Shown here: positions 12,954-24,699 of the stretch, one piece after another | Numbering within the stretch: the first letter of the stretch is position 1 | Layout: each line of letters begins with the position of its first letter | DNA from: Liriodendron chinense | Taxonomy: Eukaryota > Streptophyta > Magnoliopsida > Magnoliales > Magnoliaceae | Assembly (NCBI GenBank): GCA_003013855.2 | Contig: ML058342.1 | Location: 929,120-993,119 of the forward strand | Direction of reading: 5' to 3' | Length of the DNA: 64,000 nt | Notes under the pieces: model-generated | What the model was told of the DNA's origin: nothing | Seen by the model: the letters and a program-made list of their open reading frames with translations, nothing else | Database searches by the model: none | Translations under genes and position numbers: made by a program

Positions 12954-13301
12954 TCACATGCAACTAGTTATACATCCAACTAGTTGGCATGTGGGGGCCA
13001 CTATGGTGTTTGTATGATATTTCGTTCATACAGAAAGATTCTCTCACTATAAAAATAGGATGCACCAAAAATTAGGACGATTCAACCATGAAAATGTAAT
13101 GCTCCATGTGAATGTGGAGTTTATAGGTATTGTTTCATGGTTTCGTATGGTGTACCCCACCTAATAGATGGATTAACTTGATTTTTGGGTCATCTCATTT
13201 TCATGATGGGATAATCTTAATGGACCGGCAAGATATTGTACAAACACCATGGTGGGCCCCAAACACCAACTAGTTGGACGTACAAATAGTTGCGCATGAG
13301 C

Positions 13302-13302
<1 letters not shown>
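12951..13302. mobile_element. 352-bp microsatellite-flanked MITE, copy 1
   Basis: The ends are TGCTCACATGCAACTAGTT and its mirror AATAGTTGCGCATGAGCA. Arms of about 80 bp also share CCAACTAGTTGG and GTGTTTGTA. A second copy of identical length lies at 40671-41022. Both ends abut TA runs. Non-coding. Confidence 0.85.

Positions 13303-13303
<1 letters not shown>

Positions 13304-13370
<67 letters not shown>
13304..13370. repeat. (TA)n microsatellite
   Basis: Perfect TA run of about 33 units directly right of the MITE ending TGAGCA. Confidence 0.97.
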
Positions 13371-13373
<3 letters not shown>

Positions 13374-13651
13374 TATGTGTCTTTATGTCTGCACTATCCA
13401 TTTTCTCTTTATGTCTGCCCTAGTTCTAACCTCAATATAAAAAATATCGAAATTGAGGGAGATTCCATATTAGTGATTGAATCTCTTAATAGTAAGAGAA
13501 GCAACACCGAAGTATCAAAGTTTTCTTTTAGGGCCGGTTTGGGAGCTTGAAAAATAAAATGATATAAAGTAATATCTTTTAGAAAAGTTATTTCCTAATA
13601 AGTATCCTAGGAGAAAACAAACAAATAGGAGGGCTAGGAATAATTTTTATG

Positions 13652-13690
<39 letters not shown>

Positions 13691-13740
13691 GAAAATTGAT
13701 TCTTAAAAAATGCTTTATGATGGGGAAGGATGCACCAATC
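13371..13740. other. Non-coding, with (CT)n and a GGTTTGGGA transposon-like end
   Basis: GGGCCGGTTTGGGAGCTTG near 13533 looks like a single terminal end of a MITE, but no partner end was found. A perfect CT run occupies 13654-13687. No gene. Confidence 0.5.
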
Positions 13741-14445
13741 AACAGATCTCACTATCCTAACTCATTGAATTATGGACTCTTTCAGTTGTATGAAACAAAC
13801 TTGAATAGCTAAGATGAACAAACAATTAGCAAACACGACACACCATTTTTTGTGTGGAAAACCCTCTAGGAGTAGAAGAAAAAACCATGAGACTTAGTCC
13901 ACTAAACAAATCAATTATGTAAAACATATTACACAGCAATCACATACTTATAAGACACCCGATCCAATATCTTCACCCCTAAGGCAGATTATAATAAAAG
14001 AGAACAAGTTATAGAGAAATCCTCAGAACCATTCTTGAAAAGGCTATGAACACAGACCAACGTCGCAGATGAACATCACAAATGCGATCTCCTTCTCTCT
14101 TTCTCTGTCTTCAATCTGGACTCTTCTCTCTTTTTCCAAACTCTCTCTCTTTCTCTAGGAACGTATTAGGTTAACCCTAATCCCGCAAAGCAATGTTTAT
14201 ATAGCACTTAAATTAGAATTAGAAATAAATTGCACAAAAAATGTGCTAATATGCATAAATCAACGGTCGATCAACAATATCCAATGACCCTAAGTTTAGT
14301 CGCCTGAAAGTAGCCTAAAATGTCTGAAGAGTTAACTGTCGAATTTTGATTTTTGTTGGTCGCTCGACCAAGGTGGTCGATCGACCGATGACCCTAATCA
14401 AGCACATCTCTCCACACTCTTGAAGAGGAATATACCCTATTAAAT
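13740..14445 (-). repeat. Putative 3' LTR of the antisense copia fragment
   Basis: It lies immediately downstream, on the minus strand, of the copia RNase H end and of a purine run AAAAGGGGGAGA (minus strand, about 14446-14457) that could be the polypurine tract. It contains GGTCGATCGACC and GGTCGCTCGACC palindromes (14360-14395) and a pyrimidine-rich leader. Neither LTR end is secure. Confidence 0.4.
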
Positions 14446-15250
14446 CTCCCCCTTTTGACTCAGGAGGAGCGTTCCACTGTCTTCAAGCCTGCCTAACGTC
14501 TATAAGTCTCAAAATTACCCTTGGCTAAAGCCTTGATCATCATGTCTGACCCATTGTCATCGGTATGGATCTTCTCAGGCTGTAGCACCTTGTTCTCTAG
14601 AGTATCCTTGATCCAATGATACTGAACTTTGATGTGCTTCAACTTGAAATGCTGGCTTGGATTCTTGAAGTGTATTGCACTCTGGCTATCACAGTAAACT
14701 GGTGCTTATCTCGCTTTGGGCTAAGTTCTTGAAAGAATGGTTTCATTCAAAGCATCTCCTTATATGCTTCTGTGATTGCAATCTACTTGACCTCTATTGT
14801 AGACAATGCTATACACTTTTGTAGCTTGCTATGCCACGACACTGTTCTCCCTCCTAACGTAAACATGTGCCCAATGTAGATTTCATAGAGTTTATGTCAC
14901 CTGCCTTATCTACATCTGTGTACCCTTATAACATGAGTTTTCCTACACCGAAGCATAAGCTTAACTTTGATGATACCATCAAATATCATAGTGTCCATTT
15001 CACTGTTTCTTTATCGGGATTAGTAAGATACTTGCTCACTACGCCAACTGTATATGCTATATTTGGGCGCGTGCACACTATAACATACATTAAACTTCTT
15101 ATGCTAAATCGTAGGGAGCCTTCTATATCTCTTCCAATTCTTCATTGGTCTTGGAACACTGCCTGTCGCTCAATCTGAAGTGACCATCGAGTGGAGAATT
15201 GACTTGCTTTGTTGTCTTCATGTTGAATATTTCTAAGAGCTTTTCAAGAT
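14446..15250 (-). pseudogene. Ty1-copia reverse transcriptase C-terminus and RNase H relic
   Basis: Read on the minus strand, the frames run in copia pol order: a substrate block with NSPLDGHFRLS, then CARPNIAYTVGVVSKYL (about 15045-15095), then GYTDVDKAGDINSMKSTLGT (about 14875-14935), WHSKLQKCIALSTIE (about 14795-14840), YCDSQSAI and KHIKVQYHWI (about 14610-14640), and DDNGSDMMIKALAK. These match the RT tail and RNase H of Ty1-copia polyproteins. Several stops and shifts make it inactive; everything 5' of the RT tail is absent. Confidence 0.85.
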
Positions 15251-15770
15251 ATCATTCTTGTGACAACCATAGCTTTTTGACACTTTTGTCACATGAAATT
15301 TTCATTTAAAATTACGCCTACAACTCACATGAGCATTGTATAATATCATTTTAAGGATTTGCAGGTCTATTTTACTTTCTATCAATATGTTTGGGGCCTC
15401 TTTTAGAATGAATTTAGGCGATTGTGACAAGTGGTCAACTTGAGAAGGTTACACAAGTTCACGAGGAAAAGCTAATCAAAAGTGGCATAGCTCTGGAATG
15501 TCATCTCTTAGCACTTATACTTTAGATGCTCATTTAGATGCTCGATTGACAAAGAGTCTTTAATTTTATGTGCTGTATTTATTCTACTTTTACGAATCAT
15601 TGTAACTTTTTTTGCCTTCTCTTTTTTGTAAATAGCAGAAAATCAAAATGCCCTGAAAATGTATTGTTAAAACGATTATACTGTTCGAGTATTGTTAGTA
15701 TGAGAAATTTTCAGTAGCACTCCATAGCACAGATAATCTATGCTCACTCCCTCTTGAGAGTGCCTTGCGT
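15251..15770. other. No recognisable feature
   Basis: AT-rich non-coding sequence between the copia relic and the nested MITE. Confidence 0.5.
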
Positions 15771-16398
15771 GAGAGAGACTTGCGCAATAGAGAGATTTTA
15801 GGGGCTCCGACGACTACTACCACCACCGCAGTGAGCTTGAGACGGACGGTCCTATCCAGTGATCTATGATAACTACTATGATGTATATGTTTTATCCACG
15901 GTGTTCATCCATTATGAGAGATCATTTTAGAGCATGAAAAAAATAATTAAGCATATTGAAGGTTCAAGCGAACCACATCACGGAAGCAATGGGGACTGGA
16001 AGCTTACCATTGAAAACTTCTCGGTGGCCATGGAAGTTTTGGATCAAGCTGTTATTTATGTTTTTTTCCTGCATACAGGCCTATGTGATCTCATGAAGAG
16101 GTTGGATGGATAAACATCACGGTGGGCCCTAGAATGTTGTCAACGGTATGAATTCAATCCCCAATGCTTCCTGCGTTGTGGTCCACTTGATCCTTTGACC
16201 TACCTTCTTTTTGGGCTCTTAGCTTAAAATAATATGTAAAAATGAATGGATGGCGTTGATAAAACATATACACCATGGTAAGCCCAACAGATCTGTTGGC
16301 GGGACCATTCGTCTCTATCTAGCTGAGCATGATTTAAAAAGATACATATGTCTTAACAGGGTTTAGATTAAAAAAGGAAATATCTATCTTGAATCTGT

Positions 16399-17841
16399 GC
16401 ACAGACAAAGATTGTCTATTGCACAATACTATGCTTTATGGCCCACCATGATATATATGTTTTATCCAAACCGTCCATCTTCTTTTCAAGATCATTTTAA
16501 GGCGTGGCCCAAAATTTTCAACAGATTTAAATCTCATGTGGACCACACAACAGGAAAAATGATAATGGATCACATAGACATTGATGAAGAGAAAACAAAA
16601 ATATCAGCTTCATCCAAAACTTCTGTGGCCCCAATAAGTTTTCAACGGTAAGCGTTAAATTCACAATATTTCCTACGGTGTGGTCCACTTGAGCTTTGTA
16701 TATGCTTCAATTTTAGGCTCATGCGCTAAAATGATATGTTAACATAGATGCACGGCATTGATAAATTACATAAATCATGGTGGGCTCCACATACTTTACT
16801 CAATCAAGAATTCGGTTGGACGCTGCCAGTAGTGGATCGCTTACTGACACTCTGAAAGTGGATTTTGCTTTGCAAGAAGTTCCTGCCATGGGAACCTAGG
16901 TGGGGCCCACCGTGATGTCATACATAAATCCAATACGTCCATTCATTTTATGACCTCGTTTCAAGACATGCGAACAAAAATGAGCCATCCAAGACTCAAA
17001 GTGAGCGGCACTAAAGAAAAAGGTGGTGGAGAAATTTCTATTGTGGAAACCTCCCTAGGTCCACAATGATGTTTGTATGCCATCCATATCATTCATAACG
17101 TCATTCCTATTGGGATGAACTGAAATCACAAATATTAGCCTGATTCAAAACTTTTGTGGCCCCACGAATATTTTAGCGGTGGACATTCAGTCCTGACATT
17201 CTTGGCCCACTAGAGTCTTAGATTTGATTTATTTTGTTCCAGGTCCTAAAATGAACTCACAAACTGAATGAATGGAGTGGATTTTTCACAAACATCACGA
17301 TGATCCCCACCTAGGCTCCCAGCATAGGAACTTCTTTGCAAGAAATCGTCATCCCAGGCTTCCAGGAAATCCTCATCACACCAACCATCTTGATGTAGGT
17401 TCCTTACATCCATGCCGTCCATCAATTTTAACAACTCATTTTAGGGCATGAGCCCAAGAATGAGACAGATCCAAATCTCAAGTGGGCCCTATCAAAGGAA
17501 AGAAGTGGTGATTGAGCACCAACCATTAAAAACTTCCTAGGGGTCCATTGTAACGTTTATTTGCCATCGAATCTGCTGATTAGGTCAAACAGGTCTGGAT
17601 AAACACATAACAAAAATATAAGCTTGGTTTAAAACGTCGGTGCCCCAGTTGGTTTTTTGTGGTGGGCATTTAATTACCGTTGTTTCCTACTGTGTGGTCC
17701 ACGTGAGATTTGGATCTGTTGAAAATTTTGGGCTGTATATTAAAATGATCTTGAAAAGTAGATGGGCGGATTGCATAAAACATATATATCATGGTAGGCC
17801 ATAGAGCATCATATAGTGCAATAGACAATCTTTGTCGGAGC
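16399..17841. mobile_element. Middle palindromic MITE of the nest
   Basis: The left end GACAAAGATTGTCTATTGCA (about 16403) is mirrored by TGCAATAGACAATCTTTGTC (about 17817-17836). The arms continue with GGCCCACCATGATATATATG on the left and CATATATATCATGGTAGGCC on the right. Confidence 0.82.
16869..17342. mobile_element. Inner palindromic MITE of the nest
   Basis: TTTGCAAGAAGTTCCTGCCA, followed by GGAACCTAGGTGGGG, on the left is mirrored by CCCCACCTAGGCTCCCAGCA and GGAACTTCTTTGCA on the right. It interrupts the middle element. The segment 17343-17770 is a further half copy of the same family. Confidence 0.8.
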
Positions 17842-18157
17842 TAATCAAGAGGTCATATAGACCTATATGAAGGGAAAACATAAATAACAACTTGATCCAA
17901 AACTTCCATGGCCACCGAGAAGTTTTCAAACGATGAGAATCTCCATTGATTCTAGTTTTATGGTCCGCTTGAACCGTCAGTATGTCTAATTGTTTTTTAT
18001 CATGCTAAAAAATGATATCTTAGAATAGGTTGACGGCGTGAATAAAATATATACATGATGGTGGTTATCATAGATCACTACATAGGACCGTCTGTCTCAA
18101 GCTCCTTGTGGCAATGGGAGTCCCTAAAATCTCTTTATTGTGCAAGTCTCTCTTGTT

Positions 18158-18399
18158 GGAAATTAGGAAGCGTTAAAAACCATTCTTAAAAAGTGTATGA
18201 AGTACTTTTCCTATACTTAGGAACGGTTTGGAACCGTTCCTAATATTTTTCTTTTGTGCTTTAAATCCTTTTTACATGGTTTTCAGCCGTTCCCAATGAG
18301 CAATTTTTTGTATAGTATTGGCTGAGGTTTTAGACTAAGGTTTAGGCTTAGGATTAGCTATTGAATCGAATTAGATTGGTCTAACCTTCTCTAACTTAT
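18158..18399. other. Spacer with a perfect GGAACGGTT hairpin
   Basis: The hairpin GGAACGGTT-TGG-AACCGTTCC lies at about 18221-18241. On the minus strand, CTATACAAAAAATTGCTCAT at 18295-18315 looks like a decayed CACTA-type end followed by GGGAACGGCT. No second end was identified. Confidence 0.35.
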
Positions 18400-19230
18400 T
18401 GGCCTAAGGTGAGGTGTCCACATGACTAAGATACATGTTGGATCAATGTGTATTTGACAATGCTCCACTAGAATGTATGTGTTAGCATCCAAACCATCCA
18501 ATGTTTTTACTCGATCATTTAACCCAAGAGGCAAAAATGAGACAGATGGAACTCTTATGTGAACCACGTTACAGGATATTGTGATGATAAAATACCTAGC
18601 ATTGAATACTTTGTGGGTGCTACAAAAGTTATCAATAAGAGATAAAGCTGATATTTTGATTTTCCATTCATTGAGGTGACCACACCATACGAAAGCAGTG
18701 TGGAAATAATGATGTCCACTGTTGAAAACTCCAAAGGGCTCGTAGTGATGTTTATTTACCATCCTGCATGCTCATAAGGTCAAATGGACATGAATGAAGG
18801 GAAAACAAAAATATTAGCGTGATCTAAAACTTCTTAGCTCCCTCAAAAGAAGTATTTACCTTTTGGCGTTCAATTCACATAGTGTCATGTGGTGTAGTCC
18901 TGTTGGGTTTTGGATATGCTTCAATTTTTGGTTCATGCACTAAATGAGCTTGTAAAGCAGATGGACAGCTTGGATAAAAGATATAAATCATTGGTGGGCT
19001 CTACTGACAGTGTCAGTAGGCAATCCCCTTTAGGCCTTTAGAATTGTTAATGGTGAGGCACTCAATCACCACTGTTTCTTGTGGTGTGGTCCGCTTGAGA
19101 TTTGGATATGCTTAATTTTTGTGAAGAAGACCTAAAATAGGTTGGTGGAACGGATGGATGACTTGATTATAAAGCACATCACCATGGTGAGCCCCACAGT
19201 AATGGTAACACCCACCAAGCTGTTAAAATG
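18400..19230. repeat. MITE-family fragments
   Basis: Segments carry the family words GAGACAGATGGAACTC, GATGTTTATTTACCATCC, AAAATATTAGCGTGATC, TTCACATAGTGTCATGTGGT and ATGGTGAGCCCCACAGTAATGGTAACACCCACCAAGCTGTT-like ends (19175-19220), mostly half-elements. No gene. Confidence 0.6.
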
Positions 19231-19233
19231 GGA

Positions 19234-19715
19234 GAGCAGAGATTAGGTGTGACCCTGGCCTCTGCCAAGAAGGTGTGATCCTAAACGTGGGGCTCACCTT
19301 GATATATTTATTTTGTATCCACATTGCCCATCCGTTTTTCCATATCACCTTAGGGCATTATCCTAAAAATGAAGCAGATCCAAACATAGGTGGACCATAC
19401 CATAGGAAACTGCAGCATAGAACGCCTTACAATTTAAAAACTTCTTAAGGAGCACCTTAATGTTATCTTTTTTTTTTTTATTGCATCCAATCTATTAATA
19501 AGGTCAAGTAAGCCTGGCTTAAGGGAAATGATAAATATCAGCTTGATCCAAAACTTTTGTGGCCTATTAATGGCTAATCACCACTGTTTCCTATAGTATG
19601 GTCCAATTGATGATGGGATCTGCTTCATTTTTAAGATAATACCCTAAACTTATTTGGAAAAAGGTCTGGACGGCGTGGATACGGAATACGAAAGTCGAGG
19701 TGAGCCCCATGAACT
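19234..19715. mobile_element. Palindromic MITE, GATTAGGTGTGACC subtype
   Basis: The left part reads GCAGAGATTAGGTGTGACC, then GGGGCTCACCTTGATATATT and CCAAACATAGGTGGACC. The right part reads GGTCCAATTGATGATGG, then CGGCGTGGATACGG and GTCGAGGTGAGCCCCATGAA. It resembles the element at 33310-34455. Confidence 0.65.
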
Positions 19716-20330
19716 ACTATAGTTCATGTGCATAAGCATCTTACCCGTTCAACTATTATAGCCTTTGCCAAAAGTTGATCTAGTCCATTCATTAAATGTG
19801 GTCTAATTATAAGTTGATCCAGACCTTTGGTTGTTTATTATTCCAAATTTATGGGCCACCTCATGATATTATCAGCTTGATTTTTGTGCCATGTGATCAT
19901 TATCGTGGGTCCTACATGCAGCTCGTCGTCCAAGATGTGTATCGGGTGGAGCCCACATCTAGATCATTAGGACACAAAATCAGTCATTCTCTTTAGACCG
20001 TGCATTTCATCACACGTGTTTGCTATCGTGAAGATGCGGTTTACATGATTGTTGAACAGCCTGAACTCGCTGGCATCCACGTCATTCATCTGGACCGTTC
20101 ATTCTTACTGGACCAGGTGATAAACCATCCAATCAGTGGCGTACAAAATGGATGGAAAATAAGTTCAGTAAGGACGTTTAGGACCATCCTATCGCCAGGA
20201 AATTGGACTGAACCTTGATATGGATGGTCCAGATAAGTGACGTGAATGCCTACGAGTCTGGATGCATCTATGTGCATGGAAAGCTTCTCATGTACTTAGG
20301 ACTAGATCATTTCTTATCGTGATATAAACA
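19716..20330. other. Non-coding, repeat-like, no gene
   Basis: Contains words resembling other MITE families (GGGCCACCTCATGATATTA, GGTGGAGCCCACATCTAGA, GGACCGTTCATTCTTACTGG). Short open frames have no domain. No complete inverted repeat was found. Confidence 0.4.
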
Positions 20331-20982
20331 ATCACCACTGTTTTCTTGTGGTCTGGTACACTTGAGATTTAGATACGTCATTTTTTGGCTCATGCCCTAA
20401 AATAACTTGGAAAAATAGATGGACGGCGTGGATAAAACACACTTTAAGGTGGGCCCATGGAGCACTGTCTGGTAGCCACCTCGCCACTACTGGCAGCCTG
20501 AGTATACGCAATCGGCATCCCATCCCATCAGGACAGAGGCAGGATTCACTCCAAGTGTTTGTGAGGCCCACCTTGACGTTTTTGAGAAATCCACAACGTC
20601 CATCCGTTTTCTCATATCATCGTTTTTCCATATCATTTTAACACATGGAACAAAAAATTAGGTAGATCTAAAACTCAAGTGGGCCACACGGCTGGAAATA
20701 GTGGGCAGGGAAACGCCTACCATTGAACCTCTCTAGGGTCCACCACGATGTTTATATAGAATTCATACCGTTCATAAGGTTGTTACTACTGAGATGAACT
20801 GAAAACACAAATACATTAGCCTGATCCAATTATTTTGTGACCCCACGAATGTTTCAATGGTGGACATTCAATCTCACTATTTTCTGTTGTGCAGACCACT
20901 TAAATTTGGATGTCTCATTTTTCTTCCCATCTCCTATAATGATGATGGACAGGGTGAATTTCTCACAAACATGTTACAGTGG
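20331..20982. repeat. Two MITE-family copies, the second interrupted by a hAT element
   Basis: 20331-20500 is a right arm (GGACGGCGTGGATAAAACAC, GGTGGGCCCATGG). 20560-20982 is a copy with CAAGTGGGCCACACGGCTGG and CACGATGTTTATATAG. It runs into the target duplication ACTCTACC and resumes after 22362. Confidence 0.6.
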
Positions 20983-20990
20983 ACTCTACC

Positions 20991-21751
20991 TAGACTTGGC
21001 AAAAATCAACCTGACCTGACCTATTTTTTTTTTGTTTTTTTTTTTTATTCAGTTTTGGGTTGGAAAATTTGACCCGAATTCAACTTTTGGGTTGACCCGA
21101 CCTGACCCGGATTTTTATGGGTCGGGTTAGGGTTAAAGGTGACCTGACCCAAATCATATATGGGTTAAGTAAACTACTATATATTAATTTTCTTATTAGT
21201 TAAACAATACATACTTTTTTTTTTCTCACACACTCTGTTGGGATTGGTCCACATGTCTATCAATTTAATAAACATGTGCATACCAATGATCACATTTTTC
21301 TGGGGCTCATTTATTGGAGAACTGAAATGGTAGCTAATGGTCCATAAAATAAATTAATAAAATTAGCTTAATGGTTATATTTATTGATTGGATAGGAATT
21401 TATTGGATGGTTAAAATGAAAGGATCAAAGGTTCCATTTCAATAATTGTGTATACAATTTAACTATTTAAAAAATTAAATATCAAATGTTTTTTGTTGAT
21501 TTGATCCAATGGTCAAAAACTAAAACTAGAATTGTTGGACATTAATTGGATGGTTTAGATGAGATATTAAATGTCAATTTCAAAAAGTTTTACATGCAGG
21601 AGTATCAAGCACCATTATCTGTCGATGTATTTAAAAAGGCCATTATAAATTGTCACTTTCGAAAACCCTAACCACAAGTTGCAAAGGGAGGGCTTCTTTG
21701 CAAAATCGACATTTGTAAAATTTCTAAAATTGTTGTTGCTGCTGCTAGAAT

Positions 21752-21789
<38 letters not shown>

Positions 21790-22354
21790 GCTGCTCGGTA
21801 TTGCTAAATTGTTAATCCCATTTGCAAACCCTCTTCTATTCCCCTACACAAGCAAAGGTATTCAAAAGAAATAGACGGAAGACTGGGCCCTTGTTAACCA
21901 ATGGTCTAGATCAATTTCTGCGCTCCAATTGTTCGAACTAAAGGTTTGAGGTTGCTCTTCATAATATGGGGCTGAGAATTATAATTTATATGATTCCTTT
22001 ATAGTTGAGATTCTTTTAAAAATGTATTGAGCTGTGCATTTAGCTCGATCAAAAGGATAAACTGTGGAACCGAGCTTCACTGGGTTACTATCCCAATATC
22101 AGATTGATTGAAAAAATCTAACCTCTGATTGGGACACATATGTACCTATTAAATATAGATGGTTTGGTTTTCAATTGAATGTTAGTGTTATATGCATCTA
22201 GTTTAATCTACAAATTAGTTAGTTGATCATTCAAATGCGGGTCATCCCGACCCGACCCGATTTAATTTGGGTTGGAAAAATCCAACCCGAACTCAATTTG
22301 GGTCGGGTTAGGGTTGAAGTGGAAATGACCCGACCCGACCCATTGCCACCTCTA
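20991..22354. mobile_element. hAT-like non-autonomous transposon with 8-bp target duplication
   Basis: Flanked by ACTCTACC (20983-20990) and ACCCTACC (22355-22362), 7 of 8 identical. The left end is TAGACTTGGCAA. The right end, inverted, is TAGAGGTGGCAATGGGTCGG. Both subterminal regions are rich in GACCCGACC/GGGTCGGGTT words, as in several plant hAT families. No transposase frame is present. The interior (21650-21850) has an ATTATAAATT box followed by a (GA)17-containing stretch, possibly a retained promoter and leader. Confidence 0.75.
21754..21787. repeat. (GA)17 microsatellite inside the hAT-like element
   Basis: Perfect GA run. Confidence 0.95.
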
Positions 22355-22362
22355 ACCCTACC

Positions 22363-22699
22363 TAACTTCTGGTTGAAATAATTTCCCACCAAAGTATTTT
22401 TGAGCGGGAAATCTGTGTAAACAACTCTTGTGTGGACAGTGTGCTTGTAGGGGATGATCAAAACATAATTTTAGAAAATGATGAAAATGCCTATTCTAGG
22501 AGTAAGAAGGGTGGGGTGTTGTCCCTGTGGGGTGGCTTAATTGAGATTTAGTTTGGAATGATTTTAGGCAACTAAGGAAAATATTGATAGACGTATCACA
22601 GACGGATTGGATTTTATACACGCACTAGTACGAGGCCTATATATTGCAGTGAATGCTTAGCATAACCTACCAAGGTTTGGAGTAGATCCGGCCTCATTT
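22363..22699. other. Spacer, nothing recognised
   Basis: Non-coding sequence between the hAT-like element and a SINE. Confidence 0.4.
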
Positions 22700-22844
22700 C
22701 CACCATATCAAGTGGGACTTGTCATAAGAGTTTCAACACTAGGTCATGGGTTCGAGTACCCATTGTGGTAAAAAAAACCACTGTGTTGTGTGACTGCATG
22801 GATGTGTGTGGGGGTGTGAATGCTTGTGTAAAAAAAAAAAAAAA
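22700..22844 (+). mobile_element. tRNA-derived SINE, copy 1
   Basis: A pol III B-box-like GGGTTCGAGTACCC lies at 22748-22761. About 40 bp upstream is the tRNA-like stretch GTGGGACTTGTCATAAGAG. The element ends in A15 (22830-22844). A second copy of the same family, split by a retrotransposon, is at 23101-23138 plus 32733-32835. The 5' boundary is approximate. Confidence 0.65.
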
Positions 22845-23100
22845 GGTGAGACTTGTCGCATACACGGTTTGTATCTCTACAAAATAACCCAAATTTAAAG
22901 CTAAAGTTCCTATGCCTGTGTGAGCATACCTGATAATCAAGAGTAAAGGGAGGCCAATGTGTCAACAGTTGAGACAGAGGTATATGCCAACCAGTCCATT
23001 CATCTGACGTGCCTCATATCATTAGGATGTGACTCATTAGAATAACGTGGGTGTCACTAGGATGTGACTTGTTGGAATAATGCAGGGTCCTTACTCATGC

Positions 23101-23138
23101 CTCAGTGGTGGACTCACAAGAGTTTTAACAAGTGTTCA
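23101..23138 (+). mobile_element. SINE copy 2, left part (split by gypsy insertion)
   Basis: GGTGGACTCACAAGAG, then TTTTAACAAGTGTTCA, aligns with the SINE at 22709-22747. It ends in the 5-bp target duplication GTTCA (23134-23138). The remainder of the SINE resumes at 32733. Confidence 0.65.
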
Positions 23139-24067
23139 TGACGTAGGACGGCCTAAACTTTCATACATGTATGACACATAAAATTCAACAGAATAAATCA
23201 ATCAATCTAAATTAAACATTTAACAACTATCATCACAATTAATTAAAAAAAAATATAAGGGAAACATGCAATAAAAGGAGCCATCATCACAATCTTACAG
23301 TGAGGGTTTCAAATCATGTGTGGATTGGATCCAGCGAGGGATGAAACCTCCCAATCTTGTATGGTTATGATCTAAACGCTTAATAAGGTTTACTAGTCCG
23401 GGGAATCAAGAGATTTTTCAGAATAAGGAAATAGAAATCTAAGTAATAAAGGTTTTGAGATCAAATTTCAGATTTGAGACAATGGGTAATATGAGAAATA
23501 AGACTTGAAGAAAGGGAGAAGAAAAAAGAGGAAAGAATAATGGATGATGAAGGAAGAAGAAGGAAGATAAGAGAAGAGAAAGATCACCAAAGAGAGGATA
23601 GGGAGATAGCCACAAGCTTCTTCTTTTCATAAAATTAATAGGATAATGAGAACTAATGTTAGGACAACATCATTATAAAATTCAGAATTAACATAATTAT
23701 CAAAATACCCCCACTAACAAATTAAAAAAAAAGACATTCACACGAAAAAATGTGCACACACTGTCTCAAAACTCAAATAAGTAAAAGTGCATAAAATAAA
23801 ATTAAATCTAAGATGTTCAATGGCCTCTGATAATGGCACGATGAAAGTAAGTCACGAGGAACCAACGGTCCTATCACATCATTCCCACGATCCAACAGTC
23901 CAATGATCTCCTCCAAGTAACTTACACATGTTACGAAGACATGTGTAAGGTCTTCACCACGATCTAGGAACTTTGACTCGATCCAAGCCCATCATAAAAT
24001 TATATGGACACAGGCATGGCTCATCCCCTATGCTGGTACACTCCTAAAGGGCTTGATGTCCCCATTA
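23139..24067 (-). repeat. 3' LTR of the gypsy element
   Basis: Matches the interrupted 5' LTR across its length; for example GTGAGGGTTTCAAATCATG at about 23301 corresponds to the copy at about 31961. The minus-strand sequence AAGGAGAA just inside (24068-24075) could be the polypurine tract. SINE sequence lies outside. Confidence 0.85.
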
Positions 24068-24660
24068 TTCTCCTTGGCTGAGAAGAGCTCTACTCCGGTG
24101 AGATAAAACTCTGGTGAATCTCCAACAAATCTGCACCAAGTCTTTGTAACTCTGCTTTTGTAAGCCATGTATAATCAGATAGTGGCATGTTCTTCCATTT
24201 AACAAGGTATCGTTGGAAGCTCCATCTTGAGGGGATACGATCTCCTCATCCACAATCCCTTTAATTTTTTCTTTTTGTTCAACAAAGGTTAGGATAGGTA
24301 GAACGGATGGGGAAGAAAATTCAGAATATGACCATGAATGGGGAGAATAATCTATAGAAGGATTCAGACAAAAGACTAGATTTTTTATTGTTGGATTAAT
24401 CCCCATGTCATGTGGAAGGTCTATCCGATATGCATTGGACCCAATTTTTCGCAATACTTTGAATGGTCCAGTACTGCGAGCTTGTAATTTTCTGGCAGCA
24501 TCCCGAGGAAACCGTTCTGGCCTTATCCGTACCATTACATAATTTTCCTCATGGAATTCTTATACCCTACGATGTAACTCAGTTGAATGCCTACATTTAT
24601 CCGCTTTCTGCTCTATGAATGCAAATCATGAATGCGACGAGCAAATGCATCGGCTGACTC
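24068..24660 (-). pseudogene. Gypsy integrase C-terminal domain remnant
   Basis: The minus-strand frame ending at 24535 reads MVRIRPERFPRDAARKLQ, then GPFKVLRKIGSNAYRIDLP, the GPY/F module that follows the integrase core in Ty3-gypsy pol. Just upstream (24590-24660) are ADAFARRIHDLHS and, in another frame, the CRHSTELHRR block. The catalytic DDE core is absent and the frame has stops, so there is no activity. Confidence 0.85.
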
Positions 24661-24699
24661 TGACGATTTACAGGAGATGGACATGAATGAAACTAATGG

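Larger units (their letters stand above)
15771..18157. mobile_element. Outer palindromic MITE of a three-level nest
   Basis: The left arm (GAGAGACTTGCGCAATAGAG, then AGATTTTAGGGGCTCC, GCTTGAGACGGACGGTCCTA and GTGATCTATGATAAC, 15771-15880) is mirrored at 18040-18157 (GTTATCATAGATCACTACAT, TAGGACCGTCTGTCTCAAGC, CCCTAAAATCTC, TGTGCAAGTCTCTC). The inward words TTTTGGATCAAGCTGTTATT (about 16035) and AATAACAACTTGATCCAAAA (about 17885) continue the pairing. Two younger elements sit inside. Confidence 0.8.

Noticed and set aside
12826..13550. ORFs with long YIYIYI runs (also at 32893, 40030, 40471 and 55624)
   Set aside because: They are translations of TA microsatellites.
18295..18320. CACTA-type terminal repeat
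   Set aside because: The first bases do not match CACTA properly and no second end or 3-bp duplication was found.
22748..22761. Possible tRNA gene from the B-box-like GGGTTCGAGTACCC
   Set aside because: No cloverleaf or acceptor stem is visible, and it is followed by a poly(A) tail and has a second family copy; a SINE fits better.
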